64,000 nucleotides of DNA from Gammaproteobacteria bacterium (GCA_029289235.1 JARFTZ010000032.1:84364-148363); one strand, 5' to 3'; counted from the first letter of the stretch, positions 54,211 through 63,217 are shown. The notes: a model not told the origin generated them from the letters alone. A program made the numbers and translations.

Positions 54211-56094
54211 TCAGAAGGTGAGCAGAATGTTCTCGTTACCCTGGCCGGCGATGTCTTCGGCAATTTCGTCGCGCAGTTGGGTAACTTGACCTGGCGAGAC
54301 ATCGGATTTGAACGTCAGTCCGATCACACCCAGATCATGCCCCCGTGCATTGCGCACCCTGAGCAACAAGGTAGTTGTACCGTCAGTCTCCCCGACGACA
54401 CCACGACCGCCCGTCTGGACGAGCGCTTGCGGCACGCGTGTTTGGGCAATGAGGCTCACCGCGCCGGAGGAAAACCCGAGCGTCGCAGCCGAATCGGGCG
54501 AGGCCGCCAGGCATATCAGCGAGTCGCCATCGACAATGACCCAGAACACCGCGGCGTCGTATTTCACCGCCATCCGGTCGATCCATGCTCGCTGATCCGC
54601 CATCGAACTGCGCGGCGCCGCCAGCATCAGCAACTTCTCCTCATCGAGCATCGCGGCGGGAACCGCGCCGATGGAGCAGCCATCGCTGATCGGCACGACG
54701 CGGTCGCACAGATCGATCAACTCCTGGAAATCCGAGGAAACAACGAGTACTGACACCCCTTCCGCGGCAACCGCCCGCAACAGCTTGTAGATGGCAGTAC
54801 GCGCGCCGATATCGATCCCCTTCGTCGGCTCATCGAGTAGCAGCACCTCCGGTTCCAGCAACAGCCAGCGCATCAGCAGGACTTTCTGCTGCATGCCTCC
54901 GGAGAAACTGAACATGCTTTCGTCGTCTAGCCGATGCGGCGGCAGATCCAGCTTGATCGCCAGCTGCGCGGCACGCTCCCGGAAACGCTCGTAGCGCGCC
55001 CACAGCGACCGCTGCGCCGATAGCGCGGCCACCAGCAGATTCTCGCGCACCGACAAATCCGGCAGGATGCTTTGCGCCCGCCGGTCTTCGGCAAGGTAAC
55101 CGAACCCGGCACGGATCGCCTCCAGCGGATGGTTGGCGCGGAACGGCTTGTCGTGGAAGCGGATTTCCCCATGCTGGATCGCGCGCAAACCGAAGATCGC
55201 CTCCAGCGTCTCGGACCGTCCGGCGCCGACGAGGCCGCCGAGCCCAAGGATTTCACCCTTGTGCAAAGTGAAGCTGACGTCGCGAACCAGCGCTCCGGCT
55301 TGCAGATTCCGGACGGCAAGCACAGGCTCGCCGCCGCCCTCTGCCGCCGGTAGCGTATCGCGCGACACGGACTCAACATCGCGACCGATCATCAGCCGGA
55401 TCAGCTCGGCCTGGTTCAAATCCGCCGTGCGCACGCCATGCGCCGCAACCCCGCCGTCACGCAACACCGTAACCCGGTCGGTGATGGTGAACAACTCCTC
55501 CAGCCGGTGCGAGACGAAGATCATCGCCCGCCCTTCGGCACGAAGCCTGTCCATGACGGCAAACAGTTTGTCGGTTTCGGAAGGACTCAGGGAGGTCGTT
55601 GGTTCATCAAAGATGATCACCCTGGCATTCAGCGCCAAGGCGCGCGCGATCTCGACCAGTTGCCGGTGCGCGGCCGAAAGATCGCCGGTTCGATCCTGCG
55701 GATCGATCTCGTCGGCGACCCCGAGCTGCGCCAGGATGGTCGACGTCTTTAGCCGCAATTCGGAGAACTTCGCGCGTCCCTTGCTGCCATAAAGAGGCAG
55801 GAACACGTTTTCGAAGACCGGCAAGTCGGGCGCGAGACTGGTTTCCTGCATGACCATCGCCACCCCTGCCTCCAGCGCCTCGCGCGGGGACCGGAAGTTG
55901 CAGGCGTGGCCGTTCAGGCTGATCTGGCCACCATTCGGCTGCAGATGACCGGCAATCAGCTTGGAAAGCGTGGATTTTCCCGCGCCGTTCGCCCCGAACA
56001 AGGCATGCACCTCGCCGGACTGCAATTCGAAATCGATACCATCGAGCACGGTCACGGCACCGAAGCGTTTGATGATTCCCTGTGTCGTCAGCAT
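54211..56094 (-). CDS. sugar ABC transporter ATP-binding protein (RbsA-like) with extra C-terminal GAF-like domain
   Basis: 627 residues against about 500 for RbsA. Two ATPase halves: Walker A GANGAGKST, signature LSAAHRQLVEIARAL and Walker B VIIFDEPTTSLS in the first; the degenerate second half carries GLVGAGRSE and FSGGMQQKVLL, LLLDEPTKGIDIGA. After about residue 495 (end of LLMLAAPRSS) there is an added 130-residue domain with beta-alpha pattern AAVFWVIVDGDSLICLAAS ending LRDEIAEDIAG; I read it as GAF-like, by sequence character only. ATG 56094 lacks a strong ribosome site, TTG 56166 is an alternative. Second gene of the operon. Confidence 0.85.
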   Translation of the reverse strand: MLTTQGIIKRFGAVTVLDGIDFELQSGEVHALFGANGAGKSTLSKLIAGHLQPNGGQISLNGHACNFRSPREALEAGVAMVMQETSLAPDLPVFENVFLPLYGSKGRAKFSELRLKTSTILAQLGVADEIDPQDRTGDLSAAHRQLVEIARALALNARVIIFDEPTTSLSPSETDKLFAVMDRLRAEGRAMIFVSHRLEELFTITDRVTVLRDGGVAAHGVRTADLNQAELIRLMIGRDVESVSRDTLPAAEGGGEPVLAVRNLQAGALVRDVSFTLHKGEILGLGGLVGAGRSETLEAIFGLRAIQHGEIRFHDKPFRANHPLEAIRAGFGYLAEDRRAQSILPDLSVRENLLVAALSAQRSLWARYERFRERAAQLAIKLDLPPHRLDDESMFSFSGGMQQKVLLMRWLLLEPEVLLLDEPTKGIDIGARTAIYKLLRAVAAEGVSVLVVSSDFQELIDLCDRVVPISDGCSIGAVPAAMLDEEKLLMLAAPRSSMADQRAWIDRMAVKYDAAVFWVIVDGDSLICLAASPDSAATLGFSSGAVSLIAQTRVPQALVQTGGRGVVGETDGTTTLLLRVRNARGHDLGVIGLTFKSDVSPGQVTQLRDEIAEDIAGQGNENILLTF

Positions 56095-56149
56095 GGCGCG
56101 GCGGGCAGGGAGGGGCGTCAAAGAGACACCCGTTCCCGGCCATGGCGTT

Positions 56150-57133
56150 TTACGGGTTGTTGGCAAACACGTTGAGCTTGATCTGGTCGGCCTTGGATTC
56201 GGCCGTTTCCTTGGTCACGGTCATGATCTCGACCATCTGCTCCTTCGGCGGCGTACTGCCGGCCAGCTTGTCTGTCAGCAGCTTGGCGGCCGTGGCTCCC
56301 ATCAAATACGGTTGCTGCATCCCGGAACCGACGATGGTGCCATCCTTGATCGCCTGCAACAACTCGGGAGTGCCGTCGAACGCCGCAACCAGCACCTGTC
56401 CCTCGCGCCGGGCCGCCTTGACCGCGCGCGCCACGCCGATGGCCTGCTGGTCGGACTGGACGAAGATCAGGCGCAATGCGGGGTTGGCGGTGAGCATATC
56501 CTGGGCAAAGCGGAAGGACTCGTCGGCAGTGAAAGTCTTCATCTGCTGCATCGGCACTTCCTTGGTCACGCCCGCCGCCTTCATCGCTTCGCGGAAGCCC
56601 TGGGTGCGCAACTGCCCGTTCTTGCGGGTTTGTGGAATGGCGATGATACCGTACGAGCCGTTCGTCCAGCCCTTGGCCTTCAGCGCAGCAGCGGCGGCAT
56701 CGCCGATCCCGCGCGCACCGGCAAGATTGTCGGAAGCGACAAAGCTCACGTAGTTGCCGCGCGTGGTGCCGATATCGCAAATGACCACGGGGACGCCCGC
56801 CTTCTCCGCCAGTTCCAGAACGCTCGGCGCCGTCGAACTGTCCGTCGGCGAGATGACGATGCCCGCCGCACCCTTGGCCAAGGCATCCTGGGCATTCTTG
56901 AGCTGGGTGCCTCCGTCGTTGTTCGAATCGAGGGTCGTCAGCGCATAGCCGGCTGCCTTGGCATTCGCCTCGACCCCGGTCGCCACGTACCGCCAGAACG
57001 AGACATTCAGCGAAGGCGTGATGTAGACCAGATTCTTGCTCTGCGCCTCGGCCTCTCCCGCCGACAGGCCTACGGAAACGATTGCACAGCTCGCCAGTGT
57101 GCCAAGCAGGTTACGAAACAGCTTTTTCCTCAT
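56150..57133 (-). CDS. sugar ABC transporter periplasmic binding protein (RbsB-like)
   Basis: 327 residues with a signal peptide (to GEAEA|QSK near residue 30). Family 4/PBP1 pattern: LVYITPSLNVSFWRYVATGV, SNNDGGTQLKNAQDALAKG and GIVISPTDSSTAP are typical of the ribose/rhamnose-type binding proteins. GGAGG is five bases before ATG 57133. First gene of the operon. The sugar is not evident; FWRYVATGVEANAK resembles binding proteins for sugars other than ribose. Confidence 0.92.
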   Translation of the reverse strand: MRKKLFRNLLGTLASCAIVSVGLSAGEAEAQSKNLVYITPSLNVSFWRYVATGVEANAKAAGYALTTLDSNNDGGTQLKNAQDALAKGAAGIVISPTDSSTAPSVLELAEKAGVPVVICDIGTTRGNYVSFVASDNLAGARGIGDAAAAALKAKGWTNGSYGIIAIPQTRKNGQLRTQGFREAMKAAGVTKEVPMQQMKTFTADESFRFAQDMLTANPALRLIFVQSDQQAIGVARAVKAARREGQVLVAAFDGTPELLQAIKDGTIVGSGMQQPYLMGATAAKLLTDKLAGSTPPKEQMVEIMTVTKETAESKADQIKLNVFANNP

Positions 57134-57309
57134 CGTTGCCTCCATGAAATAACGTCACAATTCGTTTTTCGAACAGGCCCGGGCAATCACGCGGACAACC
57201 CCTTCACACCTGCCCTTCCAGTGCCGGCGCAATTGTGCGACGTTCGCTCCCCCGCCACGTGTTGTTGTTTTTGCCGCCCGACGGCGAAACTATCACACGA
57301 CGAGCGATG

Positions 57310-57359
57310 GACGCTTAAGCGTCATGCGCGAAGATTTTTTGCGGGAACCCGCAAAAAAT
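57310..57359. promoter_or_regulatory. two perfect palindromes between divergent ABC and two-component operons
   Basis: GACGCTTAAGCGTC at 57310-57323 and a 26-base palindrome at 57334-57359 whose arms are ATTTTTTGCGGG and CCCGCAAAAAAT. They are in the 291-base gap (57134-57424) between the rbs-like operon and the histidine kinase. They look like operators, possibly of the downstream LuxR-type regulator; the second could also form a weak bidirectional terminator. Confidence 0.55.
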
Positions 57360-57424
57360 AGCCGGATTCTCCGCTGGCACATGGCACACTGAATATTGAT
57401 ACTGCGTAAAAACCCCAGCCTGCC

Positions 57425-58678
57425 ATGCCTGACACTATCGCCATCGACCTGAAAAAGGTTCTGTCCATCCAGCGCGCCATCGCCGGCCAGCTCGATTTCC
57501 GTGCGGTGATCCGCGCAGTGTCCAACGAAATCAGCCGTCTGCTGCCGCACGACCATCTCGACGTTGCCGTCCTCAGTTACGACAGGCAGCAGGTGGCCGC
57601 CTACGAGACCGGGCTGCACACCGAATGGGATGCCGGCACCAGCGCCTTCAAACCAGTGGCCGAAAGTCCGATCCGCGACCTGCTGCGCGGACACGTCGAC
57701 CATATGGTGACGGCCGACGCGCAGACGGACTCACGCTTTCATTTCGCAGGCGCCTTCTCCCAGCCGATCTTTGCGGCCGGCTTGCACAGTCGACTGCATG
57801 TCCCCCTCAAGGTCGAAGGACGCGTCATCGGCTCGCTGTCATTCTCGACACAGGAGATAGGCACCTACGCCGAAAGCGAAGTCGAGGCGGCCAGGGTCGT
57901 TGCAGACATCCTGTCTTCATACCTCTATTCGCTGCAGCAAAGCGAACTCGCCCGCCAGCGTGAGTTGCGGCAGATGGAAGCAGAGGCGCGCGCCGAAGGA
58001 TTGCGGATCGGCGCGTTGCACCTGACGGAAGAGCTGGAAAACGCGCGCCAGGCAATCGGGATGGATCTTCACGACCAGACGCTCGCCGACCTGACCCGGA
58101 TTTCCCGCAGCCTCAAGCGATTGCTGCCGCGTGAGAGCGTGCGCGGCGGGGATCTGCAGCCGATCCTCGAAGAGGTCGAACATTGCGTGCGCGAATTGCG
58201 CGTGATCATCGACAACGCGAAACCGTCGGTGCTGCAGTTCTTCGGTTTCGGCCAGGCCGTTGAGGCACTGCTCGAACGCAGCGTCCGCGCCGAATCATCG
58301 CTTCTCGACTACCGCTTGGTCGACGATGGCAGTTCAGGCATCGAGGACTTGCCAGGCAATACGCTCGTTTCCCTCTATCGCATCGTTCAGGAGGCCATCA
58401 ACAACACCGCCCGCCACGCGAACGCGTCGCACATCGACGTCGAAATCACGCGTTCCGAAGGAAGCATCCGGATCATGGTGACCGACGACGGCAGCGGGCT
58501 CCCGAAGGCTTCGAGCCGGCGACGCGGCGGCCTCAGCAACATGCAGACACGCGCCTCACTGATCGGCGCGACCTTTGCGGTCACCCCGTCCCCTGACGGT
58601 CAAGGCACCCGCCTTGAAATCGCACTGCCGGAAAGCATGACCGACCGCTCCATGATTGCCACGGACACATCCCGATGA
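57425..58678 (+). CDS. soluble GAF-domain sensor histidine kinase (NarL-system type)
   Basis: 417 residues, no membrane segment. GAF domain about 18-165 (SPIRDLLRGHVDHMVTADAQ), coiled linker 165-205, HisKA_3-type dimerisation with phospho-acceptor His216 in GMDLHDQTLADL, and HATPase_c with RIVQEAINNTARHANA and the G box TDDGSGLPKASSRRRGGL. It should phosphorylate the LuxR-type regulator whose start overlaps its stop (ATGA 58675-58678). It is divergent from the sugar ABC operon, so it may sense a cytoplasmic metabolite of the imported sugar. Confidence 0.9.
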   Translation: MPDTIAIDLKKVLSIQRAIAGQLDFRAVIRAVSNEISRLLPHDHLDVAVLSYDRQQVAAYETGLHTEWDAGTSAFKPVAESPIRDLLRGHVDHMVTADAQTDSRFHFAGAFSQPIFAAGLHSRLHVPLKVEGRVIGSLSFSTQEIGTYAESEVEAARVVADILSSYLYSLQQSELARQRELRQMEAEARAEGLRIGALHLTEELENARQAIGMDLHDQTLADLTRISRSLKRLLPRESVRGGDLQPILEEVEHCVRELRVIIDNAKPSVLQFFGFGQAVEALLERSVRAESSLLDYRLVDDGSSGIEDLPGNTLVSLYRIVQEAINNTARHANASHIDVEITRSEGSIRIMVTDDGSGLPKASSRRRGGLSNMQTRASLIGATFAVTPSPDGQGTRLEIALPESMTDRSMIATDTSR

Positions 58679-59403
58679 GTACCTACCTGATCGTCGAAGA
58701 CGACATCCTGCATCGCAACTTCCTGCGAGAAGTCGTGATCAATTCCGACCTTGAATGCACCCAGCTGGTCGAAGCCGCCGATGGCGAGGAAGCCATTCGA
58801 CTCGTCCGCGAATACGCACCAAGGGGCATCGTCATGGATCTGCAGATGCCGAAAAAGACTGGCGTCCAAGCTGCACGCGCCATCTGGGCCGCGCAACCGG
58901 AGATCCCGATCGTCTTCTGGTCGAACTACGACGACGAGGCCTACGTTCGCGGGATCACCAAGATTGTTCCGGCGTGCGCGACCTACGGTTACATACTCAA
59001 AACGTCGTCGAAGGAGCGATTGCGGCGTTCGATCCGCTGCGTGTTCCTGGATGGACAGAACGTCGTCGACCGTGAAATTCGCGGTGTTCAGCAACGCAGC
59101 CAAGGCCGCGCGGACGGTCTCACCGAGTCCGAATACGAGGTACTGCTTGACATCACCATCGGCCTGACCGACCAAGCCATCGCCGAACGCAGAAAGATCT
59201 CGCTGCGCAGCGTGCAGGGGCGACTGCAACAGCTTTACGGCAAGCTTGGCGTCATCGAGATGCCCGTGCTCGCCAGCGGCGCCGCGCAATTCAACAGCCG
59301 CACCCGTGCAATCGCCGTCGCCCTGATGTCACGCCTGATCAACGAGAAATCGATCGAGGCCGCCGAACTCGACTTCCGCCGTGAAGGGAGTACCAGCGAC
59401 TGA
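58675..59403 (+). CDS. response regulator with LuxR-type output domain
   Basis: 242 residues. Receiver domain with Asp55 in GIVMDLQMPKKTG and the late Lys in YILKTSS. The C-terminal region (about 143-205) is a LuxR/NarL-type helix-turn-helix: LTESEYEVLLDITIGLTDQAIAERRKISLRSVQGRLQQLYGKLG is near canonical but with AERRKISLRSV instead of the common ARRLGISEKTV pattern. A 35-residue tail follows. Partner of the GAF kinase; likely controls nearby sugar genes. Confidence 0.9.
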   Translation: MSTYLIVEDDILHRNFLREVVINSDLECTQLVEAADGEEAIRLVREYAPRGIVMDLQMPKKTGVQAARAIWAAQPEIPIVFWSNYDDEAYVRGITKIVPACATYGYILKTSSKERLRRSIRCVFLDGQNVVDREIRGVQQRSQGRADGLTESEYEVLLDITIGLTDQAIAERRKISLRSVQGRLQQLYGKLGVIEMPVLASGAAQFNSRTRAIAVALMSRLINEKSIEAAELDFRREGSTSD

Positions 59404-59578
59404 TACGTCGCGTGATGCAACGCCCAAGCGCCTGCCTTGCGCGAATCATGTGAATCGCCTGCGGGAATCCACACCCAACTTGCGTAATCTCACCTTTTCC
59501 GAGCCATCCCCACTTGCTACCGTCATCGCTCCGTCGGATCTGACGGGATGAAAAACGCAATTCACAAGGAGGGAATAC

Positions 59579-60700
59579 ATGAAGAAAACGTCAGTGAAAC
59601 TACCCGCCGCCAGCGACTCTATCCTATCCAGCGGACTCTCCCGGCGCGGATTTCTTGCCACGACCGCCGCGTCCGCGTCGCTGCTCGCGACAAGCGCCTT
59701 TGCCGGCACCGACAAGTTCGCCCGCGACCGTGACTGGACCGGCGAAGCGCCGGTCACCTACCCGGAACCAGCATGGGAGGTTCTCGACAAACGCTTCACC
59801 GGCCGCCAGGGCAACGCCACGTTGCAGCGCATCTGGCACGGCAAGGGGCACAATGCCGCCCTGTGGTGCGAAGGCCCCGTCTGGATGGGCGACTGGGGCT
59901 GCCTGCTGTGGAGCGACATCCCGAACCATCGTGTTCTTCGCTGGAACGAGGAAGATGGCCACGTCAGCGTCTTCCAGACCGAATCGGGCTACTCCAACGG
60001 CCACACACGGGACAATCAGGGGCGCCTTATTGCCATGGAGCACGACACCCGGCGGGTGCGCCGGCGGGAATACGACGGCACCTGGACGATTCTCTGCGAC
60101 AGCTTCGACGGCAAGAAGCTGAACGCCCCGAACGACGCCGCCGTGCATCCCGACGGCTCGATCTACTTCACCGACCCCGGCTACGGCATCATGGGACCGT
60201 ACGAGGGCCACAAGGCGGAATTCGAACTGCCGGCATCGCGCGTTTACCGGATCGACCCCGCCGGCAAGGTCACCGTTGCAGCCGAGGGACCGATGCGCCG
60301 GCCCAACGGACTGTGCTTCTCCCCCGACTTCAAGAAGCTGTACGTCGCGGACACCGGAGCCACCGACGGATCGCAGTATCCGGCGAACATCGTCGTCTTC
60401 GACGTCAGTGGCACGACGCTCAAGTCCCCGCGCATCTTCGCCGACTTCGCCCCCGGATTCACAGATGGTATCCGCTGCGACACCGATGGCAACGTCTGGT
60501 GCAGCTGGGGCTGGGGTGGCATGGATACCAACGGCGTCCGCGTCCATCATCCGGACGGAACGCTACTGGCCTTCCTCCACACACCAGAAGTCATCTCCAA
60601 CCTCTGTTTCGGTGGGGTCAAGCGTAACCGGCTGTTCATGACCGGGAGCACCTCCATCTATGCGGTTTATGTCAATGCCGTGGGGCACGCACTTACATAA
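59579..60700 (+). CDS. Tat-exported SMP-30/gluconolactonase family protein
   Basis: 373 residues with a twin-arginine signal: LSRRGFLATTAASASLLATSAFA, cleavage near residue 42. The mature part is a six-bladed propeller lactonase-like protein: WCEGPVWM, WSDIPNHRVLRW, NAPNDAAVHPDGSIYFTDPGYG and RRPNGLCFSPDFKKLYVADT. Metal-site residues (Glu, Asn, Asp) are intact. CAAGGAGGG lies six bases before ATG 59579. It is a paralogue of the cytoplasmic protein 52278-53204 and would act in the periplasm on a sugar lactone. Confidence 0.9.
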   Translation: MKKTSVKLPAASDSILSSGLSRRGFLATTAASASLLATSAFAGTDKFARDRDWTGEAPVTYPEPAWEVLDKRFTGRQGNATLQRIWHGKGHNAALWCEGPVWMGDWGCLLWSDIPNHRVLRWNEEDGHVSVFQTESGYSNGHTRDNQGRLIAMEHDTRRVRRREYDGTWTILCDSFDGKKLNAPNDAAVHPDGSIYFTDPGYGIMGPYEGHKAEFELPASRVYRIDPAGKVTVAAEGPMRRPNGLCFSPDFKKLYVADTGATDGSQYPANIVVFDVSGTTLKSPRIFADFAPGFTDGIRCDTDGNVWCSWGWGGMDTNGVRVHHPDGTLLAFLHTPEVISNLCFGGVKRNRLFMTGSTSIYAVYVNAVGHALT

Positions 60701-60718
60701 CGCGGAAAACTCCCACAG

Positions 60719-60748
60719 AGTCCGCTGACCTAATGAGGACAGCGGACT
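60719..60748. terminator. hairpin between convergent exported lactonase and lysR
   Basis: Perfect 9-bp stem AGTCCGCTG (60719-60727)/CAGCGGACT (60740-60748) with a 12-base loop, 19 bases after the lactonase stop. No U-run follows, so it is a candidate bidirectional terminator only. Confidence 0.5.
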
Positions 60749-60856
60749 GCCGCGACTTGGCACTCTAATCGCGACAAATAGCCGAGGAAAACTCCACTCC
60801 ACTGTTGTTCTGCCACGCTCTTTTTCCGTCCGTTCAAGCAGGCACCGGCAACAACT

Positions 60857-61804
60857 TTAGGTAGCCGAAGAGTCTTTTAGGCAACGCAAAAATGCCATGA
60901 CAGCCGGAGCGTGGGATTTTTCTTTCCTTGTAATCACACCGAGGTTAACCAGAGATATTGGCAGATCGACGGGGAGAATTGTTACAAGGCCGTACTTCGA
61001 ATAATGCATGGCTACATCGTAGGGGACAACGGAAATCATGTCCGACGCTTCGATAAGCGACGTAGTCGCCAGAAGCGAACTGGTCTCGACGATATTCAAC
61101 ATCGATGAACTGAAGTGCCGCTGAAGCGCCGCCTCGATTCTCAACCGCATCGGACTGCCGACAGGATGAAGAATCCAGGTTTGGGACGTCAATTCGCTTA
61201 AACCGATTTTCTTTTTCTTCGCCAATTTGTGCCCCGGTCGGGCGATGACGCTCATGCGCTCAGGGTGTTCAAAGAAATCAATGATGAGATCCTGCTTGTC
61301 AAGTTGATCGGGCAACCTCCCAAGAACGAGATCAAGGTCCCCTCGGATCAGGAGCGGTAGCAATGTGTCGCTAGTGCCGACATCAATGGAAATCCGAACG
61401 CGAGGGTGCGCCTTGTTGAACGAGAGCAATCGGCTGGTCAGAAGCGACGGAACGGTTCCGACGACACTGCCGATACGAACGAAACCCAGCGCTCCTTTCG
61501 CCAGTTCTGCGATTTCGGCTTCTGCATGTTCAAAATCGTGACTCACGCCCCGGGCGTACCTGATCAGAACCTCCCCGAAAAGCGTCGGTTCCATGCCGCG
61601 CGGACGGCGTTCAAACAGTTTTACATTGAGTCGTGATTCCAGTTGCTGCAGAAGGATGCTCGCGGTCGGCTGCGTTGTATGCATCGCAAGGGCGGCGCGG
61701 CGCATCGTTCGATGTTCATCCAGCGCGTTCAAAAGCATCACCTGCCGGCTTGAAATTTTCAGGGGACGGAAATCGAATTCCGAATTACCGCTGTTCTTTG
61801 TCAT
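60857..61804 (-). CDS. LysR-type transcriptional regulator divergent from TRAP gene
   Basis: 315 residues. N-terminal helix-turn-helix about 18-77 (VMLLNALDEHRTMRRAALAMHTTQPTASILLQQLESRLN), then a C-terminal effector domain. Unlike the standard subclass, its base composition is visibly lower in GC than the flanking genes. It is divergent from the TRAP binding protein 62005-63015 across 200 AT-rich bases, the usual arrangement of a regulator and its target. Effector not known, perhaps the sugar acid taken up. Confidence 0.9.
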   Translation of the reverse strand: MTKNSGNSEFDFRPLKISSRQVMLLNALDEHRTMRRAALAMHTTQPTASILLQQLESRLNVKLFERRPRGMEPTLFGEVLIRYARGVSHDFEHAEAEIAELAKGALGFVRIGSVVGTVPSLLTSRLLSFNKAHPRVRISIDVGTSDTLLPLLIRGDLDLVLGRLPDQLDKQDLIIDFFEHPERMSVIARPGHKLAKKKKIGLSELTSQTWILHPVGSPMRLRIEAALQRHFSSSMLNIVETSSLLATTSLIEASDMISVVPYDVAMHYSKYGLVTILPVDLPISLVNLGVITRKEKSHAPAVMAFLRCLKDSSAT

Positions 61805-62004
61805 AAACGAGTAACGCCTTCGCTCCCAGTGATATCAAATTTCGAATCAATTTATACATTAATACAATTATTCAAATATACCTCAGGGGCTTACGATTTT
61901 TCCGGCTGATGCGATCGGAGCAGAAAGCGATGTTGCTCAGCACAACAACAGTCGCTCCTTCCCAGGACGGATGGTCAAACTCACTAATGTAGTCGGAGGC
62001 GTTA
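61805..62004. promoter_or_regulatory. AT-rich divergent promoter region of lysR and dctP-like gene
   Basis: No gene fits. Bases about 61838-61888 are nearly all A/T (for example CAATTTATACATTAATAC), a sharp contrast to the rest of the window, and would hold the promoters and the LysR binding site. I cannot assign the -35/-10 boxes with confidence. Confidence 0.6.
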
Positions 62005-63015
62005 ATGTTTATTCGCAAGAGTGTTTTCACCGCGCTTATGGTCTGCCTTTGCGCCACATCAACAACTGCTCTCGCCCAGTTTTCCGAGCGGAAAATCCGG
62101 ATATCAGCCGGCGTCCCGGACACGAACCCGGTATCCGTCGGGGTAAAGAAGATGCAGGAAGTGATGAGCAAGAAGTCCGGCGGAAAAATGAAGTTGATGG
62201 GGTACTACAACGGCGTTCTCGGCGGCGACGCTCAGTCGGTGCAGGCACTGCGCGGGGGCACCCTGGACATGGTCATCACCTCGAGTTCTCCCTTGGTCGG
62301 CATGATCAAGGAGTTGGGCATGTTCGATTTGCCATTTCTTTTTGCGGATGAAAGCGAAGCCTACTCGGTACTGGACGGCCCGGCTGGCGACTATTTCAAC
62401 AAGCGGCTTGAGGAAAACGGGCTCATCAACCTGGCGTACTGGGAAAACGGCTTCCGCAACTTGACGAACAGCAAGCGCCCTGTTGCCAAATTTGACGACG
62501 TATCGGGCTTGAAGATTCGCGTAATGCAGAACAACATCTTTATCGACTCCTTCCGCGAATGGGGAGCGAACCCGGTCCCGATGCCGAAACAGGAACTCTA
62601 CACCTCGCTTGAGATGAAGACGGTCGATGGTCAGGAAAACCCGTACGTCGACATCGAAACGAACAAGATGTACGAGGTGCAAAAATATCTCACCACCTCC
62701 CGGCACGCCTATACCCCGTGGCTGGTTCTCTACAGCAAAAAACTCTGGGATCAGCTGAGCAATGACGAAAGAACGGTATTGCGCGAGGCCGCCATCGAAG
62801 CCCGGAAAATCCAGCGTGAAGCGAACAAATCTCTTGATGACAAGGCGCTGGAGTCGCTCAAGAAGAGAGGAATGGTGGTAAGCGATCTCAGCAAACAGGA
62901 GCGCGAGAAATTCGTCGAGAAGGTCAAGTCCGTATATGACAAGAACCTTGCCACCTACGACAAGGAAGGTCCGAATCTGGTCTTCGAAGCTCTGAAGAAA
63001 TACCGCGGAAGCTGA
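62005..63015 (+). CDS. TRAP transporter solute-binding protein (DctP family)
   Basis: 336 residues with signal peptide (to ALA|QFS near residue 25). DctP-family landmarks: GGTLDMVITSSSPLVG, FDLPFLFADESEAYSVLDG, LRGLKIRV-like VSGLKIRVMQN and the C-terminal FVEKVKSVYDKNLATYDKE. GGAGG is five bases before the ATG. It binds an organic or sugar acid in the periplasm. No DctQ or DctM gene is adjacent within the window; a terminator and then a DenD-like gene follow. Base composition is lower in GC than the neighbours, like lysR. Confidence 0.92.
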   Translation: MFIRKSVFTALMVCLCATSTTALAQFSERKIRISAGVPDTNPVSVGVKKMQEVMSKKSGGKMKLMGYYNGVLGGDAQSVQALRGGTLDMVITSSSPLVGMIKELGMFDLPFLFADESEAYSVLDGPAGDYFNKRLEENGLINLAYWENGFRNLTNSKRPVAKFDDVSGLKIRVMQNNIFIDSFREWGANPVPMPKQELYTSLEMKTVDGQENPYVDIETNKMYEVQKYLTTSRHAYTPWLVLYSKKLWDQLSNDERTVLREAAIEARKIQREANKSLDDKALESLKKRGMVVSDLSKQEREKFVEKVKSVYDKNLATYDKEGPNLVFEALKKYRGS

Positions 63016-63046
63016 TTTCTCGGAGCAGTCCGTACTCGGTAGTTTC

Positions 63047-63113
63047 GACCCCAACCCCATCGATCAAATTGCCGCCCGGTCCCTTAGGCCCGGGGGCCGA
63101 TGGGGGTCTTTTT
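63047..63113 (+). terminator. intrinsic terminator after the TRAP binding-protein gene
   Basis: CCCCATCG (63055-63062) pairs with CGATGGGG (63098-63105); further GACC/GGTC-type pairs extend the base across a small bulge. A second inner GC-rich hairpin (GCCCGG…CCCGGG) fills the loop, and a U5 run follows at 63109-63113. It ends 104 bases before denD. Confidence 0.7.
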
Positions 63114-63217
63114 GCCCCAATAACCGCTTTTCCACCTCTCGAATGAAGAAATTTCATTTGTGCAGCGTTTTGGACAAGACGATTTCTCTCAAATTTGTTT
63201 TTTCGGAAGATAGTGAA

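Noticed and set aside
57334..57359. Palindrome read as a simple terminator
   Set aside because: The perfect symmetry leaves only a 2-base centre and the A/T runs are in the arms, so a hairpin is possible but poorly placed for either gene; I prefer an operator.
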